In this document: piece after piece, positions 53,074 to 62,671 of the stretch
Layout: each line of letters begins with the position of its first letter
Numbering within the stretch: position 1 is the stretch's first letter
DNA from: Clostridiaceae bacterium
GTDB taxonomy: Bacteria > Bacillota > Clostridia > Peptostreptococcales > Natronincolaceae
Length of the DNA: 64,000 nt
NCBI GenBank assembly: GCA_018432235.1
Contig: JAHDLO010000020.1
Location: 62,001-126,000, forward strand
Reading direction: 5' to 3'
Program-made: the position numbers and the translations under genes
Notes under the pieces: model-generated
The model's input: only the letters and a program-made list of their open reading frames with translations
What the model was told of the DNA's origin: nothing
Databases searched by the model: none

Positions 53074-54093
53074 ATGGCTAAGATTAAGGTACTAATCGTT
53101 GATGACAGCCTGGTGTTCAGGGAGGTATTGAGTCGAGGGATAGCAACGGATTCTTCCATTGAAATTGTAGCCACAGCAGAGGATCCCTTTGATGCCAGGG
53201 ACAAGATACTTAAGTACAAGCCAGATGTTATGGTATGTGATGTAGAGATGCCTAAAATGAATGGTATAGAATTTATAAAGAGGCTGCTGCCCCAATATCC
53301 TTTACCTGTAATCGTCGTCAGCGCCATCAATGATGCCATTTTTGAAGCCCTACGCCATGGTGCGGTTGACTTTGTCACCAAGCCAGATTTTAAATCTGTT
53401 GAAGGTATAGAGGGCTTTATTCATAGGCTAATCAATAAAATAAAAGCTGTAAATAGTGCAAATACCTCTAAAAAAAATGTAACCGCCAGTAATCTTCAAC
53501 ACCGTACAGCTGTTGAGGAGGGCAGTACAATAATTGCTATCGGAGCATCAACTGGGGGAACAGAGGCATTGGCCAGCATATTAAAAAAGCTGCCACCTGA
53601 TGTGCCAGGCATAGTGATCACACAGCATATACCGCCTGTATTCTCTCGTATGTTCGCTGAAAGATTAGATACAACTACCCTATTGTCAGTGAAGGAGGCA
53701 GAAACAGGGGACTTCATTGAGTCAGGCAAGGTGTTGATTGCACCAGGGGATCAGCATATGAAGGTGAATAAGGTTGGTAATCGGTATAAGGTAGAATGCT
53801 TTAAAGGAGAAAAGATTAATGGCCATTGTCCTTCAGTAGATGTTTTATTTGAATCAGTAGCAAAGACAGCAGGCAATAAAAGCATTGGCATCATACTAAC
53901 GGGAATGGGCTATGACGGAGCAAAGGGACTTTTAGCTATGAGAAGAAGAGGAGCCAGAACCATTGGTCAAGATGAGGCCTCTTCTGTGGTTTACGGTATG
54001 CCAAGGACGGCCTTTAATTTGGGGGCAGTAGAGAAACAGACTTCCCTGGCTAATATACCCCAGGTGCTGCTGGCTATGTTGAATTACCTTTAG
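53074..54093 (+). CDS. cheB: CheB methylesterase
   Basis: 339 residues: receiver (phospho-Asp in MVCDVEMPK) and C-terminal methylesterase with catalytic Ser in GASTGGTEAL, His in TQHIPP and Asp in GMGYDGAKG. Removes or deamidates receptor methylation sites when phosphorylated by CheA. Opposes the adjacent CheR. Confidence 0.95.
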   Translation: MAKIKVLIVDDSLVFREVLSRGIATDSSIEIVATAEDPFDARDKILKYKPDVMVCDVEMPKMNGIEFIKRLLPQYPLPVIVVSAINDAIFEALRHGAVDFVTKPDFKSVEGIEGFIHRLINKIKAVNSANTSKKNVTASNLQHRTAVEEGSTIIAIGASTGGTEALASILKKLPPDVPGIVITQHIPPVFSRMFAERLDTTTLLSVKEAETGDFIESGKVLIAPGDQHMKVNKVGNRYKVECFKGEKINGHCPSVDVLFESVAKTAGNKSIGIILTGMGYDGAKGLLAMRRRGARTIGQDEASSVVYGMPRTAFNLGAVEKQTSLANIPQVLLAMLNYL

Positions 54094-54117
54094 AAGTTAG
54101 AGGAGGCATGCAATCCC

Positions 54118-57100
54118 ATGATAGAATTTATAACAGGCGAAAATCAAAAATTCTTGATAACTGCATTGGAAAGCATTGGTGATGGGGTTATTACGACAGA
54201 TGTCAATGGTAAAATCACATACATGAATAATTCTGCTGAGAATGTCACCGGCTGGCAGGTTAAGGATGCAATTGGTGAAGCCTTCGAAGTGATATTCAAT
54301 CTCATAAATGATAATGCCCTATATAATCAAGAGCTTAGTGGATACCTCTTTACCATACTTAACGCTCAAAGGTCTAGAGGGCTTTTTAAGGATACCCAGC
54401 TGATCAAGAAAAATGGTAAGAAAATATACATATCTGCTAATTTTTCACCAATAAAAAATGATACAGGGGAAATCTTAGGGTTGGTTGTCGTATTCAGAGA
54501 TATTACTCGGATCAGGAAAATAGAAGAGGAATTAAGAAGTGAGAGAAATAATTTAAGCATAACCTTCGAATCAGCGCCTCTAGGAACCGCTATAGTCGAT
54601 CATGACAGGGTAATAAAGAAGGTTAATAAATCTTTTTTAAATATGCTAAAGACCGACGGGGATGAGGTGGTAGGATCAAAGCTGGGTGAAAGCCTCATGT
54701 GTCGTAATAGCGCTAAGGGCTGTGGTTCTGATCTTAACTGCACCATATGTCGGCTTAGGTCAAATATTGAAAAGGTATTTAGCACCGGAAAGCCCTATAA
54801 TAACATTGAGATACAGCTACCCATAATTGCAAATGGCGTACAGCAATTTTATTGGTATCAGACTCATTTTGTACCCCTAGCTGCTGATAATGAAAGACAG
54901 GTTATGGTGGTCATGGAGGATATTACAGAAAGAAAAGCTACTGAGGAGGCTTTAAAAAGATATCAGATTTTATCTCAAAATGAAAGAGACATTATATTAT
55001 TTATGACAACCAATGGTAAGATAATTGAAGCCAATGAGGCAGCTATTAGAGCCTACGGATATTCACGGGAGGAAATTTTGACTATGAATGTTCGAGAGCT
55101 GAGGGTAGAGGACGAGGCTGTAGAGGGACAATTAAAGGCTGCACTGTTTGGTACAATAGCCTTTGAGACGCTGCATAAAAGAAGAGATGGAAAAAGCTTT
55201 TATGTTGAGGTTGGTGCAATGGGGACAAGGCTGGGGGATCAGCGGGTAATCATTAGCATCATAAGAGATATATCTGAAAGAAAGGAATCTGAGGAAGCCT
55301 TAAGGCAGAGTGAAGAAAAATATCATTTGCTTTTTAAGCATATGCATAGTGGATTTGCGTATCACAGGATCATCTATGATGATAAGGCTATGCCAGTGGA
55401 CCTGGAATTTCTTGAAATCAATGATTCATATGGCTCAATACTAGGTTTTGAACCGAAGGAGGTTATTGGAAAGCGATACTCAGAGGTATATCAGCACAAT
55501 AGGTATGAGTACCATGAAAATATGAAGCTTTATAAAAGTGTTATTCTTGAAAAAACAAGTTTATACATAGATGAGTATTATTCTGATATCACTGACAGAT
55601 GGTATACCCTTGCCATATACAGTCCTAAGGAGGGGTATATAGCAACCATAATCACTGACATTAATCATAAAAAGAAGACTGAGCTTGAGCTGAAGACTGC
55701 TAAGGAGGCAGCAGAAGAAAGCAACAGAGCCAAGAGTGAGTTTTTAGCAAACATGAGCCATGAAATACGGACCCCACTTAATGGTATTATGGGGATGATA
55801 GATTTGGCTGAACAAACGGAGCTGAACCATGAGCAGAGAGATTATCTCCATACAGCTAAAATCTGTGCCAGTTCATTGCTGCAGGTTATAAATGATATTT
55901 TAGACTTTTCTAAAATGGAGGCAGGCAAGCTGATATTAGAGGAAATCAATTTCGATATTAAGACGCTAATTGAGGAGACGGTTAAGTTTCATACTTCATA
56001 TGCGATTAGGAAAGGCTTAGAGCTGGATTATTCCTTTTCTTCATCCATTCCTCAATACATTAAGGGTGACCCCTATAGACTAAGGCAGGTCCTCAACAAT
56101 CTAATCAACAATGCTATAAAGTTTACCGATAGAGGAGAGGTATTGGTATCAATCAAAAACATTGCCTGTGAGGGTGAGGATATCATTCTGAAGTTTACCG
56201 TCAAGGATACAGGAATTGGAATATCAAACGAGGAATTAAAAAGACTATTTAAGAAGTTTAGTCAAGTGGACGGCTCAATTACACGAAAATATGGTGGTAC
56301 AGGCTTGGGCTTAGTAATAACAAAGCAGCTGATAGAGCTAATGGGCGGCAGTATTCGGGTTGAGAGTGAGAGAAACAGAGGAAGCAGCTTTTATTTTCAG
56401 CTAAGGCTTAAGCTGGGCGAAAGACCTAAGGAAAAAACCGTGAGGGAGACAGCTGAATTAAGGTCAGTAAAGCAGCTAAAGCTATTATTGGCAGAGGATG
56501 ACCAAATCAACAGGGTCGTGATAAGCAGTATGCTTCAAAAGGTAGGGCACCATGTAGAGGCTGTAACCAATGGTCAGGAGGCATTAGCGGCTTGCCAAAG
56601 GCATTTATACGATGCTGTTCTGATGGATATACAAATGCCAATAATGGACGGCATAGAGGCCACAAGGGCAATTAGAATGATTGAGGGGCCTGGAAAGAAT
56701 ATCCCTATTATTGCAGTTACGGCCTTTGCATTAAAGGGCGATCGTGAGAGGTTTCTTTCAATGGGTATGGATGGGTACATATCGAAACCCATACAAATGG
56801 AAGAATTATATTCAACCCTGGAGGAAATATCAAATAATATCGATAAGGAAGATATACGTAAACGAGTAAAGCAATTCTTGGTAGAAGAATCAGAAGCCTC
56901 AAAGTTAAAAAAGGCTTCTAAAAAAAGTCAACTGAAGGATCTGAAGGATATTGAAAAGCATATATCTGAGATGGAGGCTATTATAAAAAAGAATGATACC
57001 GCCAATATAGAGGAGGTAGCACAAAAAATTAAGGAATTGTCGTATGAAATTGATCTTGAGGACATAAAAAGCCTGGCATTTAAGGTGCAGCTATCCTTCA

Positions 57101-57183
57101 GACGTGGTGATTTAAAGTCAGCCTTGGAAAATGCAAAAGTGCTGATTAATGAATATAAGATATTACTTAAAACATTAGAATAG
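54118..57183 (+). CDS. Hybrid sensor histidine kinase with multiple PAS domains
   Basis: 1021 residues, no clear membrane segment, so probably cytoplasmic. About four PAS domains (15-140, 145-275, 285-400, 405-525), HisKA with His548 ([12 protein letters not shown]), HATPase ([24 protein letters not shown]), receiver with Asp837 ([11 protein letters not shown]) and a C-terminal helical region. The second PAS holds C195, C202, C208 and C211 in a Cys cluster. The last region looks like a histidine phosphotransfer domain, but the acceptor position is Gln969. It lies in the che cluster and is followed by a lone receiver, its likely partner. Confidence 0.9.
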   Translation: MIEFITGENQKFLITALESIGDGVITTDVNGKITYMNNSAENVTGWQVKDAIGEAFEVIFNLINDNALYNQELSGYLFTILNAQRSRGLFKDTQLIKKNGKKIYISANFSPIKNDTGEILGLVVVFRDITRIRKIEEELRSERNNLSITFESAPLGTAIVDHDRVIKKVNKSFLNMLKTDGDEVVGSKLGESLMCRNSAKGCGSDLNCTICRLRSNIEKVFSTGKPYNNIEIQLPIIANGVQQFYWYQTHFVPLAADNERQVMVVMEDITERKATEEALKRYQILSQNERDIILFMTTNGKIIEANEAAIRAYGYSREEILTMNVRELRVEDEAVEGQLKAALFGTIAFETLHKRRDGKSFYVEVGAMGTRLGDQRVIISIIRDISERKESEEALRQSEEKYHLLFKHMHSGFAYHRIIYDDKAMPVDLEFLEINDSYGSILGFEPKEVIGKRYSEVYQHNRYEYHENMKLYKSVILEKTSLYIDEYYSDITDRWYTLAIYSPKEGYIATIITDINHKKKTELELKTAKEAAEESNRAKSEFLANMSHEIRTPLNGIMGMIDLAEQTELNHEQRDYLHTAKICASSLLQVINDILDFSKMEAGKLILEEINFDIKTLIEETVKFHTSYAIRKGLELDYSFSSSIPQYIKGDPYRLRQVLNNLINNAIKFTDRGEVLVSIKNIACEGEDIILKFTVKDTGIGISNEELKRLFKKFSQVDGSITRKYGGTGLGLVITKQLIELMGGSIRVESERNRGSSFYFQLRLKLGERPKEKTVRETAELRSVKQLKLLLAEDDQINRVVISSMLQKVGHHVEAVTNGQEALAACQRHLYDAVLMDIQMPIMDGIEATRAIRMIEGPGKNIPIIAVTAFALKGDRERFLSMGMDGYISKPIQMEELYSTLEEISNNIDKEDIRKRVKQFLVEESEASKLKKASKKSQLKDLKDIEKHISEMEAIIKKNDTANIEEVAQKIKELSYEIDLEDIKSLAFKVQLSFRRGDLKSALENAKVLINEYKILLKTLE

Positions 57184-57194
57184 GGGGGGATTTT

Positions 57195-57587
57195 ATGAGG
57201 ATACTTATAGTTGAAGATGATATGGCAAGTAGAAAGTTCCTTTTTAAGCTGCTTTCAAAATACGGTGAATGTGACCTTGTGGTGGATGGGCTAGAGGCGA
57301 TAGATGCATTTATGATGGCTTTTAAGGATGAAATGCCCTACGATCTGATTTGTCTGGACATAATGATGCCAAAGGTAGACGGGGTTAAGGTATTAAAGAT
57401 AATGAGGGATTTAGAACAACAGAAGGGCATAACACCAGAATGTCGCGCAAAGGTTATAATGACAACTGCACTGGCAGAAACACAATTTGTACAAAAGGCC
57501 TTCGAAATCGGCTGCGACGCATATGCTGCCAAGCCGATTGATACTGAAAAAATGCTGGAGGTCATAAAAAAGCTTGGTTTAATTTAA
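57195..57587 (+). CDS. Single-domain response regulator
   Basis: 130 residues, receiver only. Acidic pair in IVEDDMAS, phospho-Asp in ICLDIMMPKVDG, Thr in IMTTAL and Lys in AAKPIDT. No output domain. Eleven bases after the hybrid kinase, so probably its phosphate acceptor or a connector to the chemotaxis proteins. Last gene of the cluster. Confidence 0.9.
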   Translation: MRILIVEDDMASRKFLFKLLSKYGECDLVVDGLEAIDAFMMAFKDEMPYDLICLDIMMPKVDGVKVLKIMRDLEQQKGITPECRAKVIMTTALAETQFVQKAFEIGCDAYAAKPIDTEKMLEVIKKLGLI

Positions 57588-57601
57588 TGAACATCCATTT
57601 T

Positions 57602-57630
57602 AAGCCCCCAGTTATAGCGGGGCTTTTGTT
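57602..57630 (+). terminator. Terminator of the chemosensory cluster
   Basis: AAGCCCC/GGGGCTT stem with ten-base loop, then TTGTT. Confidence 0.82.
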
Positions 57631-57682
57631 ATATCATAGAAAAGTTCTTTTATTTCCCTATGATATGGGGGGTGTTAAGTGG
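57631..57682. repeat. Intergenic repeat element, copy 2
   Basis: ATATCATAG (57631-57639) pairs perfectly with CTATGATAT (57658-57666), followed by a G6 run and TGTTAAG, as in the element at 11731. The GC-rich second hairpin of copy 1 is missing here. Like copy 1 it sits directly behind a terminator. Confidence 0.5.
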
Positions 57683-57796
57683 CATTATTTTGGGGTATTA
57701 ATAAAAAAGCTTTATTGCTCTAAGTATTGAGTTAGCTTTAATTTATAGTTTAGAATCCATATAAACTCAACAGCAGAGGCTAAGTCAAGGATAACA

Positions 57797-57806
57797 TGTA
57801 TAGACA
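57797..57806. promoter_or_regulatory. HutC-type operator candidate TGTATAGACA
   Basis: The sequence resembles the T-A-centred operators of HutC-subfamily GntR regulators (consensus roughly GT-N-TA-N-AC). It lies about 70 bases before the GNAT gene, and a HutC-type regulator is encoded right after that gene. Confidence 0.4.
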
Positions 57807-57874
57807 AGTAAACATGTAATGTGATTTAATATATTAATAAAGCTTAATCTAATAAGCTAGGGGAGGAATAGGGT

Positions 57875-58642
57875 ATGAAGGAATTCATTGAAAGCGGTAT
57901 TCTAAAGAGAAGTATCAATAATACTGTAAGAATGGTTAATTACGAGATGAAGTTCTTAAATGAATCCCACCTGGAGGAGATACTACAGCTGCAGAAGATG
58001 GTATCAGACGCCTTGGATAACCAGGAATTGTTTGTTACGGATGCCAGAGAGTTCATATTGGAGCAGGTTTTAAGACCCGGCAGGGGGAAGGCGATTGGCA
58101 TATTCGTTAACAATAGCCTGGTGGCCTATCGAACGGTTTCCTTTCCCGGCAACAGCGACTGGAATCTAGGCAGGGAGCTGGGAATAGCGGAGGAGGAACT
58201 GGATAAAGTTGTACATCTGGAGGCAACAGCGGTACATCCGGAATACAGGGGAAATCGATTACAGGTGAGAATGCTGAAGCATACGATTGACTATGTTCAG
58301 CAGCAGGGGTTCTTTCATATCCTCAGTACCGTATCGCCATATAACTACCCAAGTTTGAAAAGCGTCATCAGCTACCAGCTTGCTATAAAGGCACTGAGTC
58401 TAAGGGAAGGGGTTTATGGTGGCAAGCTTAGATATTTACTGAGTCGAGATTTAAGAGATATAAAAATAATGGCTGCTGTAGCCTCTGTAATGGTTAAAAA
58501 TAAGGACATTGTTCAGCAAATAAAGCTATTGGAAGCAGGCTATGTAGGTGACTATGTAGAAAAAGCGGATGATGGCTCAGGCGAATTTATGATAGGCTAT
58601 AGAAAGATAAGTATAAAAGGCCAGGCCGCCAGCAGTGAATAA
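57875..58642 (+). CDS. GNAT-family N-acetyltransferase
   Basis: 255 residues. The GNAT core is in the middle: VVHLEATAVHPEYRGNRLQVRML holds the strand-4 and acetyl-CoA loop (R-G-N-R-L variant of Q/RxxGxG/A), followed by VQQQGFFHILSTVSPYN. N-terminal 25 residues and the C-terminal about 50 lie outside the core. Substrate unknown. Ribosome site GGGAGGA before the ATG. Followed by a GntR-type regulator that may control it. Confidence 0.82.
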   Translation: MKEFIESGILKRSINNTVRMVNYEMKFLNESHLEEILQLQKMVSDALDNQELFVTDAREFILEQVLRPGRGKAIGIFVNNSLVAYRTVSFPGNSDWNLGRELGIAEEELDKVVHLEATAVHPEYRGNRLQVRMLKHTIDYVQQQGFFHILSTVSPYNYPSLKSVISYQLAIKALSLREGVYGGKLRYLLSRDLRDIKIMAAVASVMVKNKDIVQQIKLLEAGYVGDYVEKADDGSGEFMIGYRKISIKGQAASSE

Positions 58643-58769
58643 AGAAGAACTAAATATTTGAATTTATGTCTGTGTTCCTACTGGATAAAATAATAAATTC
58701 TGATATGATATATATATTGGCAAAAAAGTGTTGAGGGAATTCAAAATATTAGAGGAGCTGAGTACCAAG

Positions 58770-59498
58770 GTGGAGATCTTCATCAAAAATAGTGCATTGC
58801 CCTATTACCTTCAAATCAAAGAGGTAATCAAGGAGAGAATTAAAGCAAATATATATCCTGTGGATACCCTTATCCCTTCGGAAAATGTGTTGTCCCAAGA
58901 ATTTAGTGTCACAAGGGCTACCATCAGAAGTGCATTGATGGAGCTAAAAAAGCAGGGGCTCATAAGGACTGAAAAGGGGAAGGGCTCTGTGGTTTGTAAT
59001 CCTGCAATAGAACAAAGCCTATTGCGGTTTTATAGCTTCAGCAGAGATTTCAAGAAGTCCTCCTTCAATAGCAAAACCACTATTATTGAAAAAAGAGAAA
59101 TACCTGCACCGTGGGATATAGCAGAGAAGCTGGCATTAAATGAAAATGAAGGGGTGTTTGAAATAACCAGATTACGATGGTTTAACGAATACCCCATGAT
59201 CATTGAAACCGCCTTTGTGCCAGCAAAGCTTTTTCCTGGTCTGCTGAGCCATAATTTGGAGGAAAAATCCATTTATGACTTGATAGAGTACAGGTATGGC
59301 ATTAAAATCAAAAAGGCAAAGGAATATATAAGTCCTAAAGCAGCTGATGTTGAGGAGGCAAATTATCTCGGCATTGAAGCCGGGGCACCTGTATTTTTTA
59401 CTGAGAGAACGACAATAGCTGCGGATCAAAGGGCAATAGAAATAAGAAGAAGTATCATACGTGGTGACAAATATACCTTCTACACGGAGCTATACTAG
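58770..59498 (+). CDS. GntR/HutC-family transcriptional regulator
   Basis: About 242 residues from this GTG. Winged helix (about 10-75; IPSENVLSQEFSVTRATIRSAL) and UTRA domain (about 95-240; RLRWFNEYPMIIETAFVPAKLFPGL). Start is uncertain: the frame opens at GTG 58728 without ribosome site, while GTG 58770 has AGAGGAG twelve bases upstream and gives the usual N-terminus. Ligand unknown. Confidence 0.86.
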   Translation: MEIFIKNSALPYYLQIKEVIKERIKANIYPVDTLIPSENVLSQEFSVTRATIRSALMELKKQGLIRTEKGKGSVVCNPAIEQSLLRFYSFSRDFKKSSFNSKTTIIEKREIPAPWDIAEKLALNENEGVFEITRLRWFNEYPMIIETAFVPAKLFPGLLSHNLEEKSIYDLIEYRYGIKIKKAKEYISPKAADVEEANYLGIEAGAPVFFTERTTIAADQRAIEIRRSIIRGDKYTFYTELY

Positions 59499-59550
59499 CA
59501 TCAAAAATTTACAAAATATGGACTTGAAAAGAATAATTCGTTATAATTAA

Positions 59551-59577
59551 TTGAGGACTTTAGCCTCAATTTTTTTC
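59551..59577 (+). terminator. Terminator after the GntR gene
   Basis: TTGAGG/CCTCAA stem with a seven-base loop and seven T. Confidence 0.88.
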
Positions 59578-59591
59578 TTTTTTCAGAGATA

Positions 59592-61091
59592 ATGGGATGT
59601 GATCATTTGAAGAGCTTAATAACTACTATCTATGACTATTTAGCAAATAAAATCGGTATATGCCAAGAGCTGGAGTTTAAAAGGAATAGCCTTCTGCTTG
59701 GGCTGGAAAGAGCAAGGATTTTTTCGGTTGTTGTAGCAATCATGTTCGGCTATTTTCTCTATGCCGATATTACCGTCTATAGCAGATCCACCGACAGGAT
59801 TTTTGTACTTACCATCTATTCTATACATATTATTTCCTTTGCTTTAGCTCTTCTATATTTGTTTTTCTATAGTAGATTAAAAAAAATGCTTACGGAGACT
59901 AATAGCAGGCTGCCCATTTATGTCATGAGGACATATATCATTTTGGCCTTAGGGTTAAATGCCATTGCTTCAGTAAACAGCCAAAGAGTTACAGGAAAAA
60001 TTATGGCCTATGTAATGATGGTGCTGGCAACCTCTGCATCCTTTTCTATAGAGCCGATATTTATGCTGATGGGCTATACCTCGATACATATAGGCTTCAT
60101 ATTTGGTATTGCAAGAGTAAATGGTGATGCATTCATAAGTATATCAAATCAAATTAATTCCACCGCTGCAGTGCTGGGTGCTGTGGGTGTAAACATATCC
60201 TTTTACAGGTATAGAAAAAGGGAATACATGCAGAAAAAAAGATTGATAGAAAGTGAAGAGAACTTTAAGAAGCTCTTTGAAGTTAATCCATTACCCTTAG
60301 TTATTTCAAGCAAGGATGGTGATAGCATAATCGCCCTCAACAACAGCGCAGCAGAGTTTTATCATTTAAGTCCCCTACAGCTGACGATGAGGGGATTAAA
60401 GGATTTGTTTTACAATGAGAAGGATTTAATTCTCACATTAAATAAGCTGAGGATGGTTGGTAGTATAGATTTCAGTACTGTTGAGCATAAGGTGGATGAA
60501 GTCAGGCGTAAGTGGGTAATTGCCAGCTATAGAATAATTGAGTATAATAATGAGGATTGTATACTGATGGGGGCGACAGATATTTCGGAGCTGAAGCGCT
60601 TAGAGGAGGAGCTGGTGGCTAGGGCCACCACAGATGAGTTGACGGGTATTTTAAATCGGAGACGTGGAATGGAAATACTTGAGGAGCAGATGGACAAGGC
60701 CAGTAAAGGAAGATACAGCCTTACACTTTGCTTTGTAGATATCAATCATCTTAAACTGGTTAACGATAATTTCGGACACACCGAAGGCGATGATCTAATA
60801 AAAATCATCAGTGGTAGCATAGCCTCGGAGCTTCCAAAGAACAGTGTATTCTTCAGATATGGTGGAGATGAATTTGTGATCATATTTCCTCAAACAACTG
60901 AAGAAGAAGCCGCTAAAATGATGTACAGGGTTCAAAAAAAGCTGGCTCAAATTAAGGACAAGCCCTTTACCATCAGCATTAGCTATGGTCTTTATCACTG
61001 TGGCTCTGGCGAGAAATCTACGGCAAAGCAAGCGGTTGATCTGGCAGATATAGCGATGTATGCCGGCAGAGACAATGCTATTTCCTCGTAG
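59592..61091 (+). CDS. Membrane PAS-GGDEF diguanylate cyclase
   Basis: 499 residues: about six membrane segments (residues 35-210), a PAS domain (about 225-335) and a GGDEF domain (about 345-499) with an intact active-site RYGGDEFVIIF, so it should make cyclic di-GMP. The usual inhibitory RxxD site five residues before GGDEF is not present (NSVFFR there). Start ATG 59592 has only a weak ribosome site; TTG 59607 is an alternative. It follows a terminator and stands alone. Confidence 0.9.
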   Translation: MGCDHLKSLITTIYDYLANKIGICQELEFKRNSLLLGLERARIFSVVVAIMFGYFLYADITVYSRSTDRIFVLTIYSIHIISFALALLYLFFYSRLKKMLTETNSRLPIYVMRTYIILALGLNAIASVNSQRVTGKIMAYVMMVLATSASFSIEPIFMLMGYTSIHIGFIFGIARVNGDAFISISNQINSTAAVLGAVGVNISFYRYRKREYMQKKRLIESEENFKKLFEVNPLPLVISSKDGDSIIALNNSAAEFYHLSPLQLTMRGLKDLFYNEKDLILTLNKLRMVGSIDFSTVEHKVDEVRRKWVIASYRIIEYNNEDCILMGATDISELKRLEEELVARATTDELTGILNRRRGMEILEEQMDKASKGRYSLTLCFVDINHLKLVNDNFGHTEGDDLIKIISGSIASELPKNSVFFRYGGDEFVIIFPQTTEEEAAKMMYRVQKKLAQIKDKPFTISISYGLYHCGSGEKSTAKQAVDLADIAMYAGRDNAISS

Positions 61092-61176
61092 ATAATATGC
61101 CTATAGACATAGATTGCTACGGACCTAACTATTTTTAGAGATGGAAGGAATTAATCCGATGTAAGGGGGCGGTACA

Positions 61177-61851
61177 ATGACAATACTAAACAACGATTGG
61201 CAAGAGCTCTTGGGTACGGAATTCGAAAGTGATTATTATAAAGCGCTTCGTGGGGAGCTTATAGCAGAATATAAGAGGGCAACGGTCTATCCCGATAAAT
61301 ATGATATTTTTAATGCACTGCATTATACCGGCTATGAGGCAACCAAGGTAGTGATTCTTGGTCAAGATCCCTACCATGGACCAGGACAGGCTCATGGCTT
61401 GAGCTTTTCAGTAAAGACTGGGATCAATCCGCCGCCATCCCTCCAAAATATTTTCAAGGAATTAAAGGCTGATTTAGGCTATGAAATACCTAACCATGGA
61501 TATTTGGAAAGCTGGACAAAGGAGGGTGTATTATTGCTGAATACGGTGCTTACGGTCCGCAAGGGCCAGCCCAATTCCCACAAGGGTCTTGGCTGGGAGT
61601 TCTTCACCGATAAGGTAATAGCAGCCCTCAACAAAAGGGAGAGACCCGTGGTTTTTATACTTTGGGGCAAGCATGCTCAGGATAAGGCAGGGCTGATTAC
61701 GGAGAATCGACATTACATTATAAAGGCACCGCATCCCAGTCCCTTTTCAGCCAACAGAGGCTTTTTCGGCAGTAGGCCCTTTTCAAAGGCCAACAAATTT
61801 TTAGAAGCAACCGGGCAGATGCCTGTAAACTGGCAGCTGGAAAACATATAA
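61177..61851 (+). CDS. ung: Uracil-DNA glycosylase
   Basis: Removes uracil from DNA. 224 residues, family-1 UDG. Active-site motif [18 protein letters not shown] with Asp64, uracil-binding block [12 protein letters not shown] and [13 protein letters not shown] are all intact. Start ATG with GGGGGCGG upstream. Stands between the diguanylate cyclase and the MarR gene. Confidence 0.97.
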   Translation: MTILNNDWQELLGTEFESDYYKALRGELIAEYKRATVYPDKYDIFNALHYTGYEATKVVILGQDPYHGPGQAHGLSFSVKTGINPPPSLQNIFKELKADLGYEIPNHGYLESWTKEGVLLLNTVLTVRKGQPNSHKGLGWEFFTDKVIAALNKRERPVVFILWGKHAQDKAGLITENRHYIIKAPHPSPFSANRGFFGSRPFSKANKFLEATGQMPVNWQLENI

Positions 61852-61866
61852 TGAGAACAGTTTGTT

Positions 61867-61905
61867 GAGGGTTATTTTTTGCGTCATGATAAATAAATAA
61901 CCCTC
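61867..61905. terminator. Hairpin after ung
   Basis: Perfect 11-bp arms GAGGGTTATTT (61867-61877) and AAATAACCCTC (61895-61905). No T tract follows on the + strand. It abuts the next promoter's -35. Confidence 0.55.
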
Positions 61906-61906
61906 A

Positions 61907-61935
61907 TTGACTTTATTAAGGAATAGCGTTATTAT
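61907..61935 (+). promoter_or_regulatory. Sigma-A promoter of the marR gene
   Basis: TTGACT (61907-61912), 17-bp spacer, TATTAT (61930-61935); start expected near 61942. Confidence 0.7.
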
Positions 61936-61944
61936 GTAATATAG

Positions 61945-61956
61945 TTAACATGTTAA
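61945..61956. promoter_or_regulatory. MarR operator candidate TTAACATGTTAA
   Basis: Perfect 12-bp palindrome at about +3 to +14 of the predicted transcript, a position where a bound MarR dimer would block transcription of its own gene. Confidence 0.65.
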
Positions 61957-61976
61957 TCATGTGAGGAGGTATGTGC

Positions 61977-62417
61977 TTGGGTGAATGTATAAGCATTGGG
62001 CATCTACTGAATAAAGCCAGCCATCTTATGAAATGGGAGCTCACAAATCAGCTGAAGGCATATGATTTAACCTCAGCACAGTGGGCTGTTTTAATGCATT
62101 TATATCGTCAGGAATGTGACGGTGGTGGTGAGGAAATGATGACACCGGCTGTTATAGCAGACACAGTGAGGGTGGAAAGACCTGCCATTACCCGCATTAT
62201 CGACAAGCTTTTAAAAAGGGGACTGATTGATAAACGCTTGAATCCAGCCGATGGTAGATCACAAATTGTTGTCTTAACGTCAGCAGCCAGAGAGCTGATG
62301 CCCAAATTTAAAAGCATTGGGGAGATGGTCGTCAATCAATCCCTTTCTGGCTTAACAAAAGAAGAAATTGACCTATTAACCTCCTTGCTTCTACAAATAA
62401 TAAATAATTTGAGCTAA
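61977..62417 (+). CDS. MarR-family transcriptional regulator
   Basis: 146 residues from TTG 61977. Winged helix about 50-115 (TPAVIADTVRVERPAITRIIDKLLKRGLIDKR). The ATG at 61971 lies only one base after GAGGAGG and is less likely than the TTG six bases on. It precedes a MATE efflux gene by about 250 bases, as MepR precedes MepA in Staphylococcus, so control of that gene is plausible. Confidence 0.88.
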   Translation: MGECISIGHLLNKASHLMKWELTNQLKAYDLTSAQWAVLMHLYRQECDGGGEEMMTPAVIADTVRVERPAITRIIDKLLKRGLIDKRLNPADGRSQIVVLTSAARELMPKFKSIGEMVVNQSLSGLTKEEIDLLTSLLLQIINNLS

Positions 62418-62490
62418 TACGCCTTCGCAGTTAATACTTCGATGAAGCTCTGAGGAAAATTTATTTAGTAAAGCGCAAGTTAAACTCTCT

Positions 62491-62524
62491 GGAAAACGAA
62501 CGTGGCGAAGCCACTTTGTTTTAT
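62491..62524. terminator. Small GAA-loop hairpin with T-rich tail, second example
   Basis: GTGGC (62502-62506), GAA, GCCAC (62510-62514), then TTTGTTTTAT. The frame GGAAAAC-GAA...CGAAG...TTTGTT matches the element at 13871-13905. It may end the marR transcript. The rest of 62418-62671 shows no gene. Confidence 0.45.
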
Positions 62525-62671
62525 CAGGCCGTAATTATGGATGAATGTTGCCTGTAAACGGAAGGACAAGATTGGTTAAGCAATTAAGCATACTTTAGCA
62601 GTATAGATGCTGAGCTGGTTGGCGTGTAACGGTAATTGAATATTGGACAGATTAACTAAGGAGATGGAAGT

